A stretch of DNA of 64,000 nt, taken from Mesorhizobium norvegicum. GTDB taxonomy: Bacteria; Pseudomonadota; Alphaproteobacteria; Rhizobiales; Rhizobiaceae. The notes beneath the pieces were generated by a model. That model ran no database searches. It saw only the letters and a program-made list of their open reading frames with translations, and was not told where the DNA came from. Shown piece after piece: positions 46,108 through 55,372 of this stretch; the first letter of the stretch is position 1, and each line of letters opens with the position of its first letter. The stretch covers positions 33,208 through 97,207 of the forward strand of contig NZ_SMYZ01000042.1 in the NCBI RefSeq assembly GCF_004919685.1, in the 5' to 3' direction. The position numbers and the translations under genes are program-made.

Positions 46108-46420
46108 ATTACAGACTCCCAAGCTGGTTGATTGCACCGCAACACTACAATGCAACCCCCATGCCAATCGCTTTGGCGACGCCGAGGAGAAACCAATAAT
46201 TACGCATTATCAGTGCCTTGAAATATTAGGCTTATAAAAACAAAGAGAGCCGGTTAAAAATTGATTGAGAGAAATTTGCGCAGCGCACGCGACCTCTGCC
46301 TAATTTTCGCCCATTTTTGCCAAATGCCTAGATTTTGGCCTTCGCAGGCGTATCGCCGACGACCGATGTTGCGGCGCAGTGCAAAAATAGGGCAAGCTCG
46401 TTCCTCAAACGAGCGACGTC
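46108..46420. other. urtA upstream region
   Basis: This 313-base divergent gap holds the sigma-54 promoter of urtA and an AT-rich stretch (46190-46270), a plausible bend between enhancer and promoter. I could not find a convincing NtrC-type inverted repeat. The exported-protein gene at 46421 starts at its right edge. Confidence 0.5.
46151..46166 (-). promoter_or_regulatory. Sigma-54 promoter of the urt operon
   Basis: On the minus strand the sequence TGGCATGGGGGTTGCA matches the -24/-12 consensus TGGCACG-N4-TTGCW with correct spacing and one mismatch. It would start transcription about 30 bases before urtA and implies control by an enhancer-binding protein, most likely NtrC under nitrogen limitation. 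Confidence 0.72.
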
Positions 46421-46834
46421 ATGGCTTCAGGCATTTCACGCATCTTTATCGGCATATTGCTTCTGGCGGCAGCAACCGGGACCGCACGAGCCGACTTCAG
46501 CGACGGCAAGATGCCCGACGGCACCTATCACTGCGAGGTCTACCTGCTCGGCATGTTCCTCAACCTCGGCGACATCACCATCAAGGGGAACGTCTACAGC
46601 GGCCCAATTTACACCGGCCTTGGCACCTTCGGCACCGCGCAGCAGGGGTACAACTATCAGATGGATGCAAACGGCGTGATCTCCTGGCTGGGACCGCTGG
46701 GCGGCTACACCGCCGGCGGCAACTCGCTGTCGCTGACCCAGGCAACGCTGGACGGCCAGACCACGCCCTCCTTCGACATCATCATGAAACAACCCGACGG
46801 CGCCTTCACCGCCTCGACCTGCACCAGAGGTTGA
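46421..46834 (+). CDS. Exported hypothetical protein
   Basis: A 137-residue protein with a Sec signal peptide (SRIFIGILLLAAATGTARAD, cleavage after ARA) and a small Gly-rich beta-type domain (GPIYTGLGTFGTAQQGYNYQ). One cysteine pair could form a disulfide (PDGTYHCEVY and STCTRG). No known family. It is divergent from urtA, whose promoter region it shares. Confidence 0.7.
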   Translation: MASGISRIFIGILLLAAATGTARADFSDGKMPDGTYHCEVYLLGMFLNLGDITIKGNVYSGPIYTGLGTFGTAQQGYNYQMDANGVISWLGPLGGYTAGGNSLSLTQATLDGQTTPSFDIIMKQPDGAFTASTCTRG

Positions 46835-46848
46835 GATGGCAAGAAAAA

Positions 46849-46875
46849 GGCGCGGAACCTTGTGGGTTCCGCGCC
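46849..46875 (-). terminator. Terminator of the GMC oxidoreductase operon
   Basis: GGCGCGGAACC and GGTTCCGCGCC form a perfect 11-bp stem with a 5-base loop, followed by TTTTT on the minus strand, 25 bases beyond the oxidoreductase stop. It may also stop plus-strand transcription of the small exported-protein gene. Confidence 0.85.
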
Positions 46876-46899
46876 ATCACGCAATCGGGGAGGATGTGA

Positions 46900-48471
46900 C
46901 TAGATCGTCTTGGCCGACATCTGCGCGGCGATGTAGTCGGCCTGGCGGATCGCCAGCGACACGATCGTCAGGGTCGGGTTTTCGGCGGCCCCAGTGGTGA
47001 ACTGGCTGCCATCCGACACGAACAGGTTCTTGATGTCGTGCGCCTGGCCGTGCTTGTTGACGACGCCGTCGGCCGCTTTCTCGCTCATCCGGTTGGTGCC
47101 CAGATTGTGAGTCGACGGATAGGGCGGCGTCGGGAAGGTGCGCGTGGCACCAACCGCCGCATAGAGCGCCGTGGCCTGCTTATAGGCGTGGTTGCGCATC
47201 GCGGTGTCGTTCGGATGGTCGTCGAAATGCACGTCGGCGATCGGCATGCCGTGCGCGTCCTTCTCGTCGGCATGCAGCGTGATGCGGTTCTCCGCGCGCG
47301 GCATGTCCTCACCGACGATCCACAGGCCGGCCATGTGGTCGTAGTGGTCGAGTGCGGTGGTGAACGAGCGGCCCCAGGCGCCGGGATCCAGGAAGGCCGC
47401 CATGAACGGCAGGCCGAGTGACAGCGTCTCGAACTCGTAGCCGCCGACGAAACCACGTGACGGATCATGGCGCGCCTCGTCGCGGATGATGCCGGCCATG
47501 GTGGTGCCGCGATACATGTGCACCGGCTTGTCGAAGATGGCATAGACCGAGCCGGTGGTGTGGCGCATGTAGTTCTTGCCCACCTGCCCCGACGAGTTGG
47601 CAAGACCATCGGGGAATTTGCCCGATGCCGAATTGAGCAACAGCCTTGGGCTCTCGATCGAATTCCCCGCAACGGCGACGATGCGGGCCTTCTGCTCCTG
47701 CAGCTTGCCGTCCTTGTCGGCATAGACGACGCCGGTCACCTTGCCCGAGGCGTCATGGTTGATCTTGATCGCCATGGCGTTCGGCCTGACTTCAAGATGG
47801 CCTGTCGCCTCGCCCTTGGGGATCTCGGTGTAGAGCGTCGACCATTTGGCGCCCCATTTGCAGCCCTGGAAGCAGAAGCCGGTTTGCTGGCAGGACATGC
47901 GGTCGTCGCGCTCGACCGAGTTGATCGCCATGTTGCCGGTGTGGCATTCCTTGTAGCCGAGCTTGTCGGCGCCGGCTTTCAACACCTTGAAATTGTTGTT
48001 GCCCGGCAGCCGCGGCCAGTCATTGGTGCCGGTGACGCCCATCTTGGCTTCGGCCTTGGCGTAGTAGGGCTCCATCTCGGCCAGTGTGATCGGCCAGTCG
48101 AGCAGGTTGGCGCCTTCCAGTTTGCCGTAGGTCGACAGCGTCTTGAACTCATGCTCCTGGAAGCGCAACGAGGCTCCCGCCCAATGCGTGGTCGAACCGC
48201 CGACCGACTTGACGATCCAGGCCGGCAGGTTCGGAAAATCCTTGGCCACACGCCAGTCACCGGATGTGGTGCGCTTGTCCGTCCAGGCGAGCTGTGCGAA
48301 CGAACCCCACTCGTCATTGATGAAATCCTCATATTCGTGGCGCGCGCCGGCTTCCAGGATGACGACGTCGACACCCTTCTGGGCGAGTTCGTTGCCGAGC
48401 GTGCCGCCGCCGGCGCCCGAGCCGATGATGACGACCACGCCGTCGTTGTTCAGATCAAATGAAGCTGCCAT
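46900..48471 (-). CDS. GMC-family FAD oxidoreductase
   Basis: A 523-residue flavoprotein of the glucose-methanol-choline family. FAD-binding motif IIGSGAGGGTLGNELAQ is at ~15-31, and the C-terminal active-site region includes STHNLGTNRM and GAAENPTLTIVSLAIR. It pairs with the Tat-exported gene 46 bases upstream, a gluconate 2-dehydrogenase subunit-3-like protein, and probably oxidises a sugar or alcohol in the periplasm. No cytochrome c subunit is nearby. GGAGGAAACC precedes the start. Confidence 0.9.
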   Translation of the reverse strand: MAASFDLNNDGVVVIIGSGAGGGTLGNELAQKGVDVVILEAGARHEYEDFINDEWGSFAQLAWTDKRTTSGDWRVAKDFPNLPAWIVKSVGGSTTHWAGASLRFQEHEFKTLSTYGKLEGANLLDWPITLAEMEPYYAKAEAKMGVTGTNDWPRLPGNNNFKVLKAGADKLGYKECHTGNMAINSVERDDRMSCQQTGFCFQGCKWGAKWSTLYTEIPKGEATGHLEVRPNAMAIKINHDASGKVTGVVYADKDGKLQEQKARIVAVAGNSIESPRLLLNSASGKFPDGLANSSGQVGKNYMRHTTGSVYAIFDKPVHMYRGTTMAGIIRDEARHDPSRGFVGGYEFETLSLGLPFMAAFLDPGAWGRSFTTALDHYDHMAGLWIVGEDMPRAENRITLHADEKDAHGMPIADVHFDDHPNDTAMRNHAYKQATALYAAVGATRTFPTPPYPSTHNLGTNRMSEKAADGVVNKHGQAHDIKNLFVSDGSQFTTGAAENPTLTIVSLAIRQADYIAAQMSAKTI

Positions 48472-48517
48472 GGTTTCCTCCCATGATTTCTGTTTGCGGG
48501 TTCAGGAACGACGGGGC

Positions 48518-49048
48518 TCAGAGCCACTCTATGTCGTTGAAACCGCGCGCGATGTAGCCGCCCTTGGAATAGGACTCGCCCTCGTAACCGAAGATCGGCC
48601 ACACCTCTTTCTGGTTGTACAGGCTGACGACGAGGCCGCCACGGATGGCCTGGAAGAACGGCGTCGCCTCGATCTGCTTCAGCACGCCGACGCGCTGGTC
48701 CTCCCAGCCGAGGCCGCGGTAGCCGCCGTCACCGGACTTCTTGTCTAGGTCGGCGATGCCGTCTTCGATCGTCGCCTTGTAGGCGGCGTCCTTGCCGGCC
48801 TGCTCGTCATGGCCCTTCACGGCAATGGCGTAATATTTGTCGGGAACCTGATCGTGCGGATAGATGTCGCGCGCCATCTGGATCAGCGTCGCCATGGTTT
48901 CGGGCTTGAGCGCCGATGTCTCGAGGCCCCAGGCATGTTCGGGGCTGATGACCGCACTGCCGGAGATGACGAGCAGCGCGCCGATGCCACCCCGCTTGAG
49001 AAGTTCACGACGTGAAAGCCCAGGCTTCGCGTCATAGATCGTGACCAT
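48518..49048 (-). CDS. Gluconate 2-dehydrogenase subunit 3-like Tat protein
   Basis: A 176-residue protein whose N-terminus SRRELLKRGGIGALLVISG is a twin-arginine signal. The mature part (MATLIQMARDIYPHDQVPDKYY; GWEDQRVGVLKQI) matches the small subunit of membrane-bound gluconate/sugar dehydrogenases. It likely helps export the folded flavoprotein encoded downstream. Confidence 0.87.
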   Translation of the reverse strand: MVTIYDAKPGLSRRELLKRGGIGALLVISGSAVISPEHAWGLETSALKPETMATLIQMARDIYPHDQVPDKYYAIAVKGHDEQAGKDAAYKATIEDGIADLDKKSGDGGYRGLGWEDQRVGVLKQIEATPFFQAIRGGLVVSLYNQKEVWPIFGYEGESYSKGGYIARGFNDIEWL

Positions 49049-49129
49049 TTTATTCCTCCCTGCTTGCTATGTGCGCTCTGGTGAGCGCCGTTGCTGGCGC
49101 CGCACCTGCCGGTGCGGTTGCTATGTCTC

Positions 49130-49525
49130 CTATTGGAAGCGACCTCCGCGTTGCAGAACCTCGATCTTGTAGCCGTCCGGATCCTCGATGAAGAAAAAGC
49201 GGGCGATCAGCGACCCGTCGCGGTTGAACTCGACGATCTTCTTCGGGTTGAGGCCGAGCGCGCCGAGACGGTCATGTTCGCTGTCGAGGTCGACGACCGA
49301 GACCGCGAGGTGGCCGTAGCCATCGCCGAGCCCGTAAGGCCCCTGCCGATCCTTGTTCACGGTCAGTTCGAGTTCGAACCCTGTCTCGGCATTGCTGAGG
49401 TAAATGAGCGTGAATGTCTCGAAGTCCAGCCTGTCGGCGACATCGAGCCCAAAGGCATTTCTGTAGAAATCGACGGATCGGGCCTCGTCGAGAACCCGGA
49501 TCATGGAATGGATCGCTTTTGCCAA
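49130..49525 (-). CDS. gloA: Lactoylglutathione lyase (glyoxalase I)
   Basis: Detoxifies methylglyoxal by isomerising its glutathione hemithioacetal; 131 residues. VOC-fold landmarks: IRVLDEARSVDFYRNAFGLD, GFELELTVN, GYGHLAVSVVD and IEDPDGYKIEVLQR with the metal ligands His and Glu in the normal places. Slight variation from classical GloA leaves a related VOC enzyme possible. Confidence 0.85.
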   Translation of the reverse strand: MAKAIHSMIRVLDEARSVDFYRNAFGLDVADRLDFETFTLIYLSNAETGFELELTVNKDRQGPYGLGDGYGHLAVSVVDLDSEHDRLGALGLNPKKIVEFNRDGSLIARFFFIEDPDGYKIEVLQRGGRFQ

Positions 49526-49753
49526 ATCAGTCTCCGTCCTAATGTGTGGAAACGATTATGGGCAGCGCGGAAAAAAGGTGGTGGCAGCCGGTTACCACGC
49601 TCAAGACCCGTGAATTGTCCTGCTTCGGCGACGGGGACGAAAGTCCGATTGCCGTTCCGCCAATTTTGCCCGACAATGCATGTGGGGACAGGTTGAGCGG
49701 TGTCAGGCTGCGCGCCGTCCACCCAAGACCAACAATCATGGGAGGTTTGTCGG

Positions 49754-50059
49754 ATGTGCAGGGTGTTTGCGGGCCAGGATCCCGAAGGCTATCGCCAGAT
49801 CAACCGGTCGATTCGCATCGACGGCCACTCGACCAGCATCCAGCTTGAAGCGACATTCTGGGCTTTGCTGGACGAAATCGCCGAAAATCAGGGTTTGACG
49901 ACGCCAAAATTCATCTCCAAGCTCTATGACGAAGCCATCGAGATCAACGGCGCCATTCCGAACTTCGCATCGATGCTGCGCACCACCTGCGCGCTCTACC
50001 TGCGTGGCCATAGGCCTGATGTGGACGAGCAGATGGCGCTGAAGCGGGAAGCTGCCTAG
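49754..50059 (+). CDS. Ribbon-helix-helix protein (RHH_4 type)
   Basis: A 101-residue protein: MCRVFAGQDPEGYRQINRSI, then a ribbon-helix-helix core (TSIQLEATFWALLDEIAENQ and TTPKFISKLYDEAI). The family is known from Alphaproteobacteria and may bind DNA. The start at 49754 is preceded by GGAGG; longer frames upstream are non-coding. It converges on the nucleoside phosphorylase gene, overlapping it by 4 bases. Confidence 0.82.
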   Translation: MCRVFAGQDPEGYRQINRSIRIDGHSTSIQLEATFWALLDEIAENQGLTTPKFISKLYDEAIEINGAIPNFASMLRTTCALYLRGHRPDVDEQMALKREAA

Positions 50060-50805
50060 CGCGCTTCCACAGCGACAGCGAGCGCCAATCGGCTCATGTC
50101 GGTGAAAAGCGCCTGGCGTTCGGAATAATCGGTCAGTTCACCGGTCTCGATGTTGTCGACCACCGCGCAGATCGACAGCGCACGAGCCCCGAAATGCGCT
50201 GATATGCGGTAGAGCGCGCTGGTTTCCATATCGACGGCCAGAGCTCCGGCTGCCTGCGCGTCGGCAAAACGGGCGCGTCCTTCCGGGTGATAGAAGATGT
50301 CGCTGCACACCGTCAGGCCCGCACAATGGTCGATGCCAAGTTCGGCTGCCTTGGCCAGCGCACAGGCGAGAAGCGCCGGATCCGGGCCGGCGGGTCCATA
50401 GAGGCCGAAAACCTGACCGCTCTGGGCGCTCTCCGCCTGTGCCGATTGCGAGATGACAAGGCTGCGCAGTTTTGCCGTGGCGGTCAGGCTGCCGCAGGTG
50501 CCGGTGCGGATCAACGTTCGCGCACCAAAATGTTCCAGCAATTCATGCACATAGATCAGAAACGATGAAACGCCGATGCCCGTCGCCTGAATGCTGACGG
50601 GTTTGCCGCCAAACAGCCCGGTAAAGCCAAGCGCGCCACGTCGGCGATTGATGCAGCGCGGCGCCTCCAGAAACGTTTGCGCCATCCACTCGGCGCGCTG
50701 CGGATCACCCGGCAACAACACTGTGTCGGCGTAGTCGCCCTTGTCTGCTTCGTTGTGTGGCGTCAATCGCTGCTCCCCCGAGCCGGCCTGCCGTTTCACC
50801 CGCAA
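50056..50805 (-). CDS. deoD: DeoD-type purine nucleoside phosphorylase
   Basis: Phosphorolysis of purine nucleosides, 249 residues. Motifs of the trimeric/hexameric NP-I family: TPHNEA, VLLPGDPQRAEWMAQTFLE, IRTGTCGSL and VDMETSALYRIS. The catalytic Asp is in AVVDNIE and Arg in SERQALF, equivalent to Asp204 and Arg217 of E. coli DeoD. About 13 residues before the conserved TPH may be extra; a uridine phosphorylase-like specificity cannot be excluded. Confidence 0.82.
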   Translation of the reverse strand: MRVKRQAGSGEQRLTPHNEADKGDYADTVLLPGDPQRAEWMAQTFLEAPRCINRRRGALGFTGLFGGKPVSIQATGIGVSSFLIYVHELLEHFGARTLIRTGTCGSLTATAKLRSLVISQSAQAESAQSGQVFGLYGPAGPDPALLACALAKAAELGIDHCAGLTVCSDIFYHPEGRARFADAQAAGALAVDMETSALYRISAHFGARALSICAVVDNIETGELTDYSERQALFTDMSRLALAVAVEAR

Positions 50806-50853
50806 TCATGGCGTTGTCGCGGCGCAGCGCAAGGAAAGAACATGAAGGAGGTT

Positions 50854-53427
50854 CTAGGACTCCAGCACGTCCTTGACGATCGTTGCCAGTTGCTTGAGCG
50901 AGAACGGCTTTGGCAGGAAGCCGAAATGCGCGTCGGCAGGCAGGTTTCTGGCGAATGCGTCCTCGGCATAACCGGATACGAAGACGAACTTGATGTCGGG
51001 CTGGCGCTTGCGCAACTCACCAAGCAGCGTCGGCCCGTCCATTTCCGGCATCACCACGTCGGAAACGACGATGTCGACCTTGCCGCCCAGCGCCTCGAAC
51101 ACCTCCAGCGCCTCCACGCCCGATGACGCCTCGTGCACGGTGTAGCCGCGCGAGGTCAGCGCCCGCATGCCGCCCATGCGCACGGCATCCTCGTCTTCGA
51201 CGAGCAGCACCGTGGCCGAGCCCGACAGGTCCTTGGCCGCATCGGCGACCTTCGCCGGCGCCGCCGGCACATCGCCGGGCTCGCCTGCTTTTCTCGCTTC
51301 CGCAATATGACGCGGCAGGAAAATGCGGAAAGTCGAGCCTTTGCCGACTTCGGAATCGCAGAAGATGAAGCCGCCTGTCTGCTTGATGATGCCGTAGACC
51401 ATCGACAGGCCAAGGCCGGTGCCCTTGCCGACTTCCTTGGTGGTGAAGAAGGGCTCGAAGATCTTCTTCAGCACGTCGGGCGCGATACCGCTGCCGGTGT
51501 CCTCGACTTCGACCACGACATAGTCCGCCGGGGCGAGCTCGCGATAGGAAAAGGCCTTGCACTCCTCGGCGGTCACATTTCGGGTGCGCACGGTGAGATC
51601 GCCACCCGCCGGCATTGCGTCGCGCGCGTTGACCGCAAGGTTGACCACCACCTGTTCGAACTGCCCGATATCGACCTTGACCGGCCACAGGTCGCGGCCA
51701 TGGTCGACCTTCAGCTTGATGTCGTTGCCGACCAGCCGGGCCAGCAGCATCCTGAGATCGGCGAGCACGTCGGTCAGGTTGAGCACTTCCGGCCGCAATG
51801 TCTGCTTGCGCGAGAAGGCCAGCAGTTGCCGCACCAGCGAAGCCGCCCGGTTGGCGTTCTGCTTGATGTTCATGATGTCGGGGAAGGACGGGTCCGACGG
51901 ACGGTGGTTGGTCAACAAAAGGTCCGACGCCATGATGATGGCGGTCAGCACATTGTTGAAATCATGCGCGATGCCGCCGGCAAGCTGGCCGACCGCCTGC
52001 ATCTTCTGGCTTTGCGCCATCTGTCCTTCGAGCGCCTTCTGCTCCGTCGTCTCGACGGCGTAGACGATCGCCGACTCCTCGGCGCCTTCGCCGCCGGTGC
52101 CGTCGGCGACCGCGTTGACGTAGAAACGGATGTGCCGCTCGTCGTTGCCGGGCAAAAGCGTGTCGATCGGCTCGATGTCGGCCTGCCGCTGCTGCGCTCT
52201 TTCGAAGGCAGCCGCAAAGGCGGGCCGGTCGCGTTCATGGATCACCGTGTCGAGCCGCACACGGCGATCGACGGCGTCGCCATCGACGACGGCTGAAAAC
52301 AGCGACAGGAACGGCGCATTGGTGCGCAGGATGCGCCCGTTGTGGTCGACGCCGGCTATCGCCATCGGTGTCGAGTTGAAGAAGCGGGTGAAGCGCACTT
52401 CCGAGGCCCGCAAATCGGCCGAGGAGTCCTCGCCTTGCGTGCGGTTGAGCACAATTGTGCGCGTCGGCCCGTTGAGGCCTTCGCGGCTGGCCGAAACGCG
52501 ATGCATGAAGCGCACTGGCAGCGCCTCGCCCGTCATCGTCGTCAAATCGAGATCGATCACCGCGTTGCGTGTCGTGCCGGGGTCGGCCTTGACCGAGCGG
52601 ACCAGCGCCATGCCGTCGCCGGCCACGATCTCGGCCAGGGAGACGGCACCGGGCGTGAAGCTGGTGAGGTCGATGCCCAGCCATTCGGCGAGCGTGGCGT
52701 TGATGTAGGTGACGCGGCCTTCCTGGTCGGCCGAAAAGAAGCCGGCCGGCGCGTGGTCGAGATGATCGATCGCCTTTTGCAAGTCGAGGAAGAAACGCTC
52801 CTGCTCGGCCCGCTCCTGCGAGATGTCGGCCAGCTGCCAGGCCAGCATCGGCAGCCGCTGGCCCGGAACGCTGAAGGTGCGCGCCCGCGCCCTGTACCAG
52901 CGGGCGCCTGGCTCCGCGCCTGGCCGAATGGATTGCGCGAGCCGAAACTCACCATCGCCCGGCTGGGCGTCACGCAGGCCGGACGCCAGGCGATAGATCG
53001 TCACCGAAGCTTCAGGAACATCCGAGAGCAACCCCTCGACCGTCTTCAGGTCGGCCGCCGACGACGCTCCGGTCATGTCGGCATAGGCGCGATTGGCGTA
53101 GACGACACGGCCTTTGGTGTCGGTGACGAGAAGGCCCTGCGACATGGAGTCGACGAAGGATTTCGACAGTTCGTCGCCCGTCGAACGTGGCGTGACCTGC
53201 ACGAAGCCGATCGCCGTGGCAAACAGGAAGCCGACGCCGATCATCGCCAGCACGCCGAGCATGCCGAGCAGGAAAGGATCGCCGAGGCGCTCGCGGAACA
53301 GGCCGAAAACGATCGCCGCCCCCGTCAGAACGACGATGAAAATGATAAGCCGGGTGACCGCGCCCGGTCGCGTATTCTGGTCGACGATCGGTACCGGATA
53401 GAAATCGCCGCGCGCTTCCTTGGCCAT
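50854..53427 (-). CDS. cckA: Hybrid sensor histidine kinase CckA
   Basis: Cell-cycle kinase that feeds phosphate through ChpT to CtrA; 857 residues. Two membrane segments (~25-75), PAS-like domains (~88-200, 210-310 and 340-460), HisKA with the phospho-accepting His near residue 486 (GGIAHDFNNVL), HATPase (~570-705; VVNLAVNARDAMP, DTGSGIAP), and a C-terminal receiver domain with the phospho-acceptor Asp near 789 (VVSDVVMPEMDG). Domain order and neighbours match alphaproteobacterial CckA. Confidence 0.95.
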   Translation of the reverse strand: MAKEARGDFYPVPIVDQNTRPGAVTRLIIFIVVLTGAAIVFGLFRERLGDPFLLGMLGVLAMIGVGFLFATAIGFVQVTPRSTGDELSKSFVDSMSQGLLVTDTKGRVVYANRAYADMTGASSAADLKTVEGLLSDVPEASVTIYRLASGLRDAQPGDGEFRLAQSIRPGAEPGARWYRARARTFSVPGQRLPMLAWQLADISQERAEQERFFLDLQKAIDHLDHAPAGFFSADQEGRVTYINATLAEWLGIDLTSFTPGAVSLAEIVAGDGMALVRSVKADPGTTRNAVIDLDLTTMTGEALPVRFMHRVSASREGLNGPTRTIVLNRTQGEDSSADLRASEVRFTRFFNSTPMAIAGVDHNGRILRTNAPFLSLFSAVVDGDAVDRRVRLDTVIHERDRPAFAAAFERAQQRQADIEPIDTLLPGNDERHIRFYVNAVADGTGGEGAEESAIVYAVETTEQKALEGQMAQSQKMQAVGQLAGGIAHDFNNVLTAIIMASDLLLTNHRPSDPSFPDIMNIKQNANRAASLVRQLLAFSRKQTLRPEVLNLTDVLADLRMLLARLVGNDIKLKVDHGRDLWPVKVDIGQFEQVVVNLAVNARDAMPAGGDLTVRTRNVTAEECKAFSYRELAPADYVVVEVEDTGSGIAPDVLKKIFEPFFTTKEVGKGTGLGLSMVYGIIKQTGGFIFCDSEVGKGSTFRIFLPRHIAEARKAGEPGDVPAAPAKVADAAKDLSGSATVLLVEDEDAVRMGGMRALTSRGYTVHEASSGVEALEVFEALGGKVDIVVSDVVMPEMDGPTLLGELRKRQPDIKFVFVSGYAEDAFARNLPADAHFGFLPKPFSLKQLATIVKDVLES

Positions 53428-53650
53428 ATGCCCCCTGCTCGTGAATTCCGGTGTTCCGACACCCGCCCGTACCGGGTTGAATCACATTCTCCTAGTCCGG
53501 AAAAGGCCTGGGCGGCAAATGTCGGATAAAAATGATGTCTTGCGGCCTTCGGAGTTTTTCTAGCTGTTCACCAGCGTGAAACGCAACTTGCGGTGGCCCG
53601 CCGCAACGGTCTAGTGTCGCATCACTTCCAAGGGCAATCAGGGGTAACCA

Positions 53651-54409
53651 ATGCAATGGCTGGATAGCGTGGCGGGCCCTGGTTATGCCGCAGCACTGTT
53701 GTGGACGTTTGCAGCACTTGTCCTGCTGGTCATCGTTCTCGTCATCATCAAGCTGGTGCGCAATCTGACGTTCGGAACTTTCGTTGCCGGCGGCCGCAAC
53801 CGCAAGACGCGGCTGGCCGTCATGGATGCCACCGCTGTCGACAGCCATCGCCGGCTGGTGCTGGTGCGCCGCGACGACATCGAGCACCTGCTCTTGATCG
53901 GCGGCCCAACCGACGTCGTCGTCGAGCGCGATATCCGTCTTTCGGCGCTACGCCGTCCGGCATTGACCGGAGATGGCGGCTTGCAGCCGGTCCCGGCCAC
54001 CGCGGCCCCGGCGGCAAGGCCGCGTCCGCCGCAACCCGCTCCACCGCCGGCAAGACAGGCACCCGCTCCGCAGCCGGTGAACACGGCGCCGCCCGCCCGC
54101 CCGCGCCAAATAGCGCCGGCACCGGCACCGGCACCCGCGGCAAAGCCGGTGGCGCAGCAAAGCTACCAGCCGACCAATGTCACGCCGCTGCCCGCCTACG
54201 GCTCCGCCAATGCCAATGTCGTCAGGCACGCGCCACCGCCGCCACCTGTGCAGGACAGCATCGACGACACGCTGATGAGGGAACTCGAAGTGTCGCTCGA
54301 CCAGCCCCGCTCAGGCGGCCCGGTGAGCAAACCGGTGGCGAAGGCGCCTCAGTCGCTCGACGATGAAATGACCAAGCTTCTCGGCGAACTCTCCAGCCAG
54401 AAGCGATGA
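53651..54409 (+). CDS. FliO-like membrane protein
   Basis: A 252-residue protein with one N-terminal membrane helix (AAALLWTFAALVLLVIVLVI), a FliO-type domain (TRLAVMDATAVDSHRRLVLV; EHLLLIGGPTDVVVE) and a ~130-residue Pro/Ala-rich tail. It is divergent from cckA, a conserved location in Rhizobiales. No other flagellar genes are nearby, so a role in the flagellar export apparatus is uncertain. Confidence 0.75.
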   Translation: MQWLDSVAGPGYAAALLWTFAALVLLVIVLVIIKLVRNLTFGTFVAGGRNRKTRLAVMDATAVDSHRRLVLVRRDDIEHLLLIGGPTDVVVERDIRLSALRRPALTGDGGLQPVPATAAPAARPRPPQPAPPPARQAPAPQPVNTAPPARPRQIAPAPAPAPAAKPVAQQSYQPTNVTPLPAYGSANANVVRHAPPPPPVQDSIDDTLMRELEVSLDQPRSGGPVSKPVAKAPQSLDDEMTKLLGELSSQKR

Positions 54410-54545
54410 GCGGCCGCTGAGTCACTATATCAAGATATCAAGCGAAAATCGTAACCGGTTTGGCTGCCGAACCACCTTTCGGAAGGCCCATACGTCAAGG
54501 GCTTGTGGATTTCGTGCGCCCTGAACGGTGGATGCCACGCCAATA

Positions 54546-54571
54546 GAAATGGCCGGAAAACCGGCCATTTC
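54546..54571. terminator. Bidirectional hairpin terminator
   Basis: GAAATGGCCGG and CCGGCCATTTC form a perfect 11-bp stem with an AAAA loop midway between the convergent FliO-like and dksA genes. There is no long U-run on either side, so efficiency is uncertain. Confidence 0.55.
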
Positions 54572-54621
54572 AAAATCAACGTCGCTCATGACGGCTGGTC
54601 GTGCGCCGCCAGCCTTGACCC

Positions 54622-55038
54622 TTAGTCGTCGCGGTAGACTTTTTCGCGGCGCTCATGCCGCTCCTGCGCTTCGATCGACAACGTTGCGATCGGACGCGCA
54701 TCGAGCCGCTTCAGCGCGATCGGCTCGCCGGTCTCCTCGCAATAGCCATAGGTGCCTTCGTCGATGCGCTGCAGGGCGGAATCGATCTTTGCGATGAGCT
54801 TGCGCTGACGGTCGCGGGCCCTGAGCTCGATAGCGCGGTCGGTTTCCGAAGAGGCGCGATCGGCCAGATCGGGGTGGTTGGCGTTCTCTTGCTGCAGGAT
54901 TTCCAGTGTTTCGCGCGCTTCGCGCAATATGTCATTCTTCCAGGTGACGAGCTTTGAGCGGAAGTAGGATTTCTGCCGCTCGTTCATGAACGGCTCGTCT
55001 TCGGAGGGTACGTAATCGGCGGTAACGATGTCGTTCAT
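54622..55038 (-). CDS. dksA: RNA-polymerase-binding regulator DksA
   Basis: A 138-residue DksA: N-terminal region, a coiled coil (~35-105; SYFRSKLVTWKNDILREARE through LIAKIDSALQRIDEG) with the DRAS tip motif (DLADRASSETD), then the zinc-finger region. Only one cysteine remains (YGYCEETGEPI), so no four-cysteine zinc site can form; this matches the single-Cys DksA of alphaproteobacteria. Start MNDIVTADYVPSEDE at 55038; longer frames are non-coding. Confidence 0.93.
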   Translation of the reverse strand: MNDIVTADYVPSEDEPFMNERQKSYFRSKLVTWKNDILREARETLEILQQENANHPDLADRASSETDRAIELRARDRQRKLIAKIDSALQRIDEGTYGYCEETGEPIALKRLDARPIATLSIEAQERHERREKVYRDD

Positions 55039-55372
55039 TCGACTCACCCAAACTGCCCCAATTTTCGCGCCTATATATTCGTCGCCCGACGCCTGCACAA
55101 GCGCAATCGGCCGCCGTCTCACGCAATTGTTAATGTGCACCGGCGCGCGCCTTTGCAGCAGCGTACGGTCGCTTTGGTACCAAACTACGCTGCGACACTT
55201 TGGATCCGGCAAAACATGCTTTCCGAAGATCGACCGTGATCTTCTGGCCGAAGCACAGGCGCCTTTTGCGGCGCCGCCGCATGGTGATTCGCTGTGTTCG
55301 ACGAACACGGGCCATTGTGCGCAATGCCGTTCTCGTGGCTAATCCTGGAAGGCTTCGGCATTCGGAGGTTGG

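Noticed and set aside
46240..46420. NtrC enhancer sites upstream of urtA
   Set aside because: Only partial GC-rich palindromes (for example TGCGCAGCGCA) were found; none fits the usual GCAC-N-GTGC form well enough.
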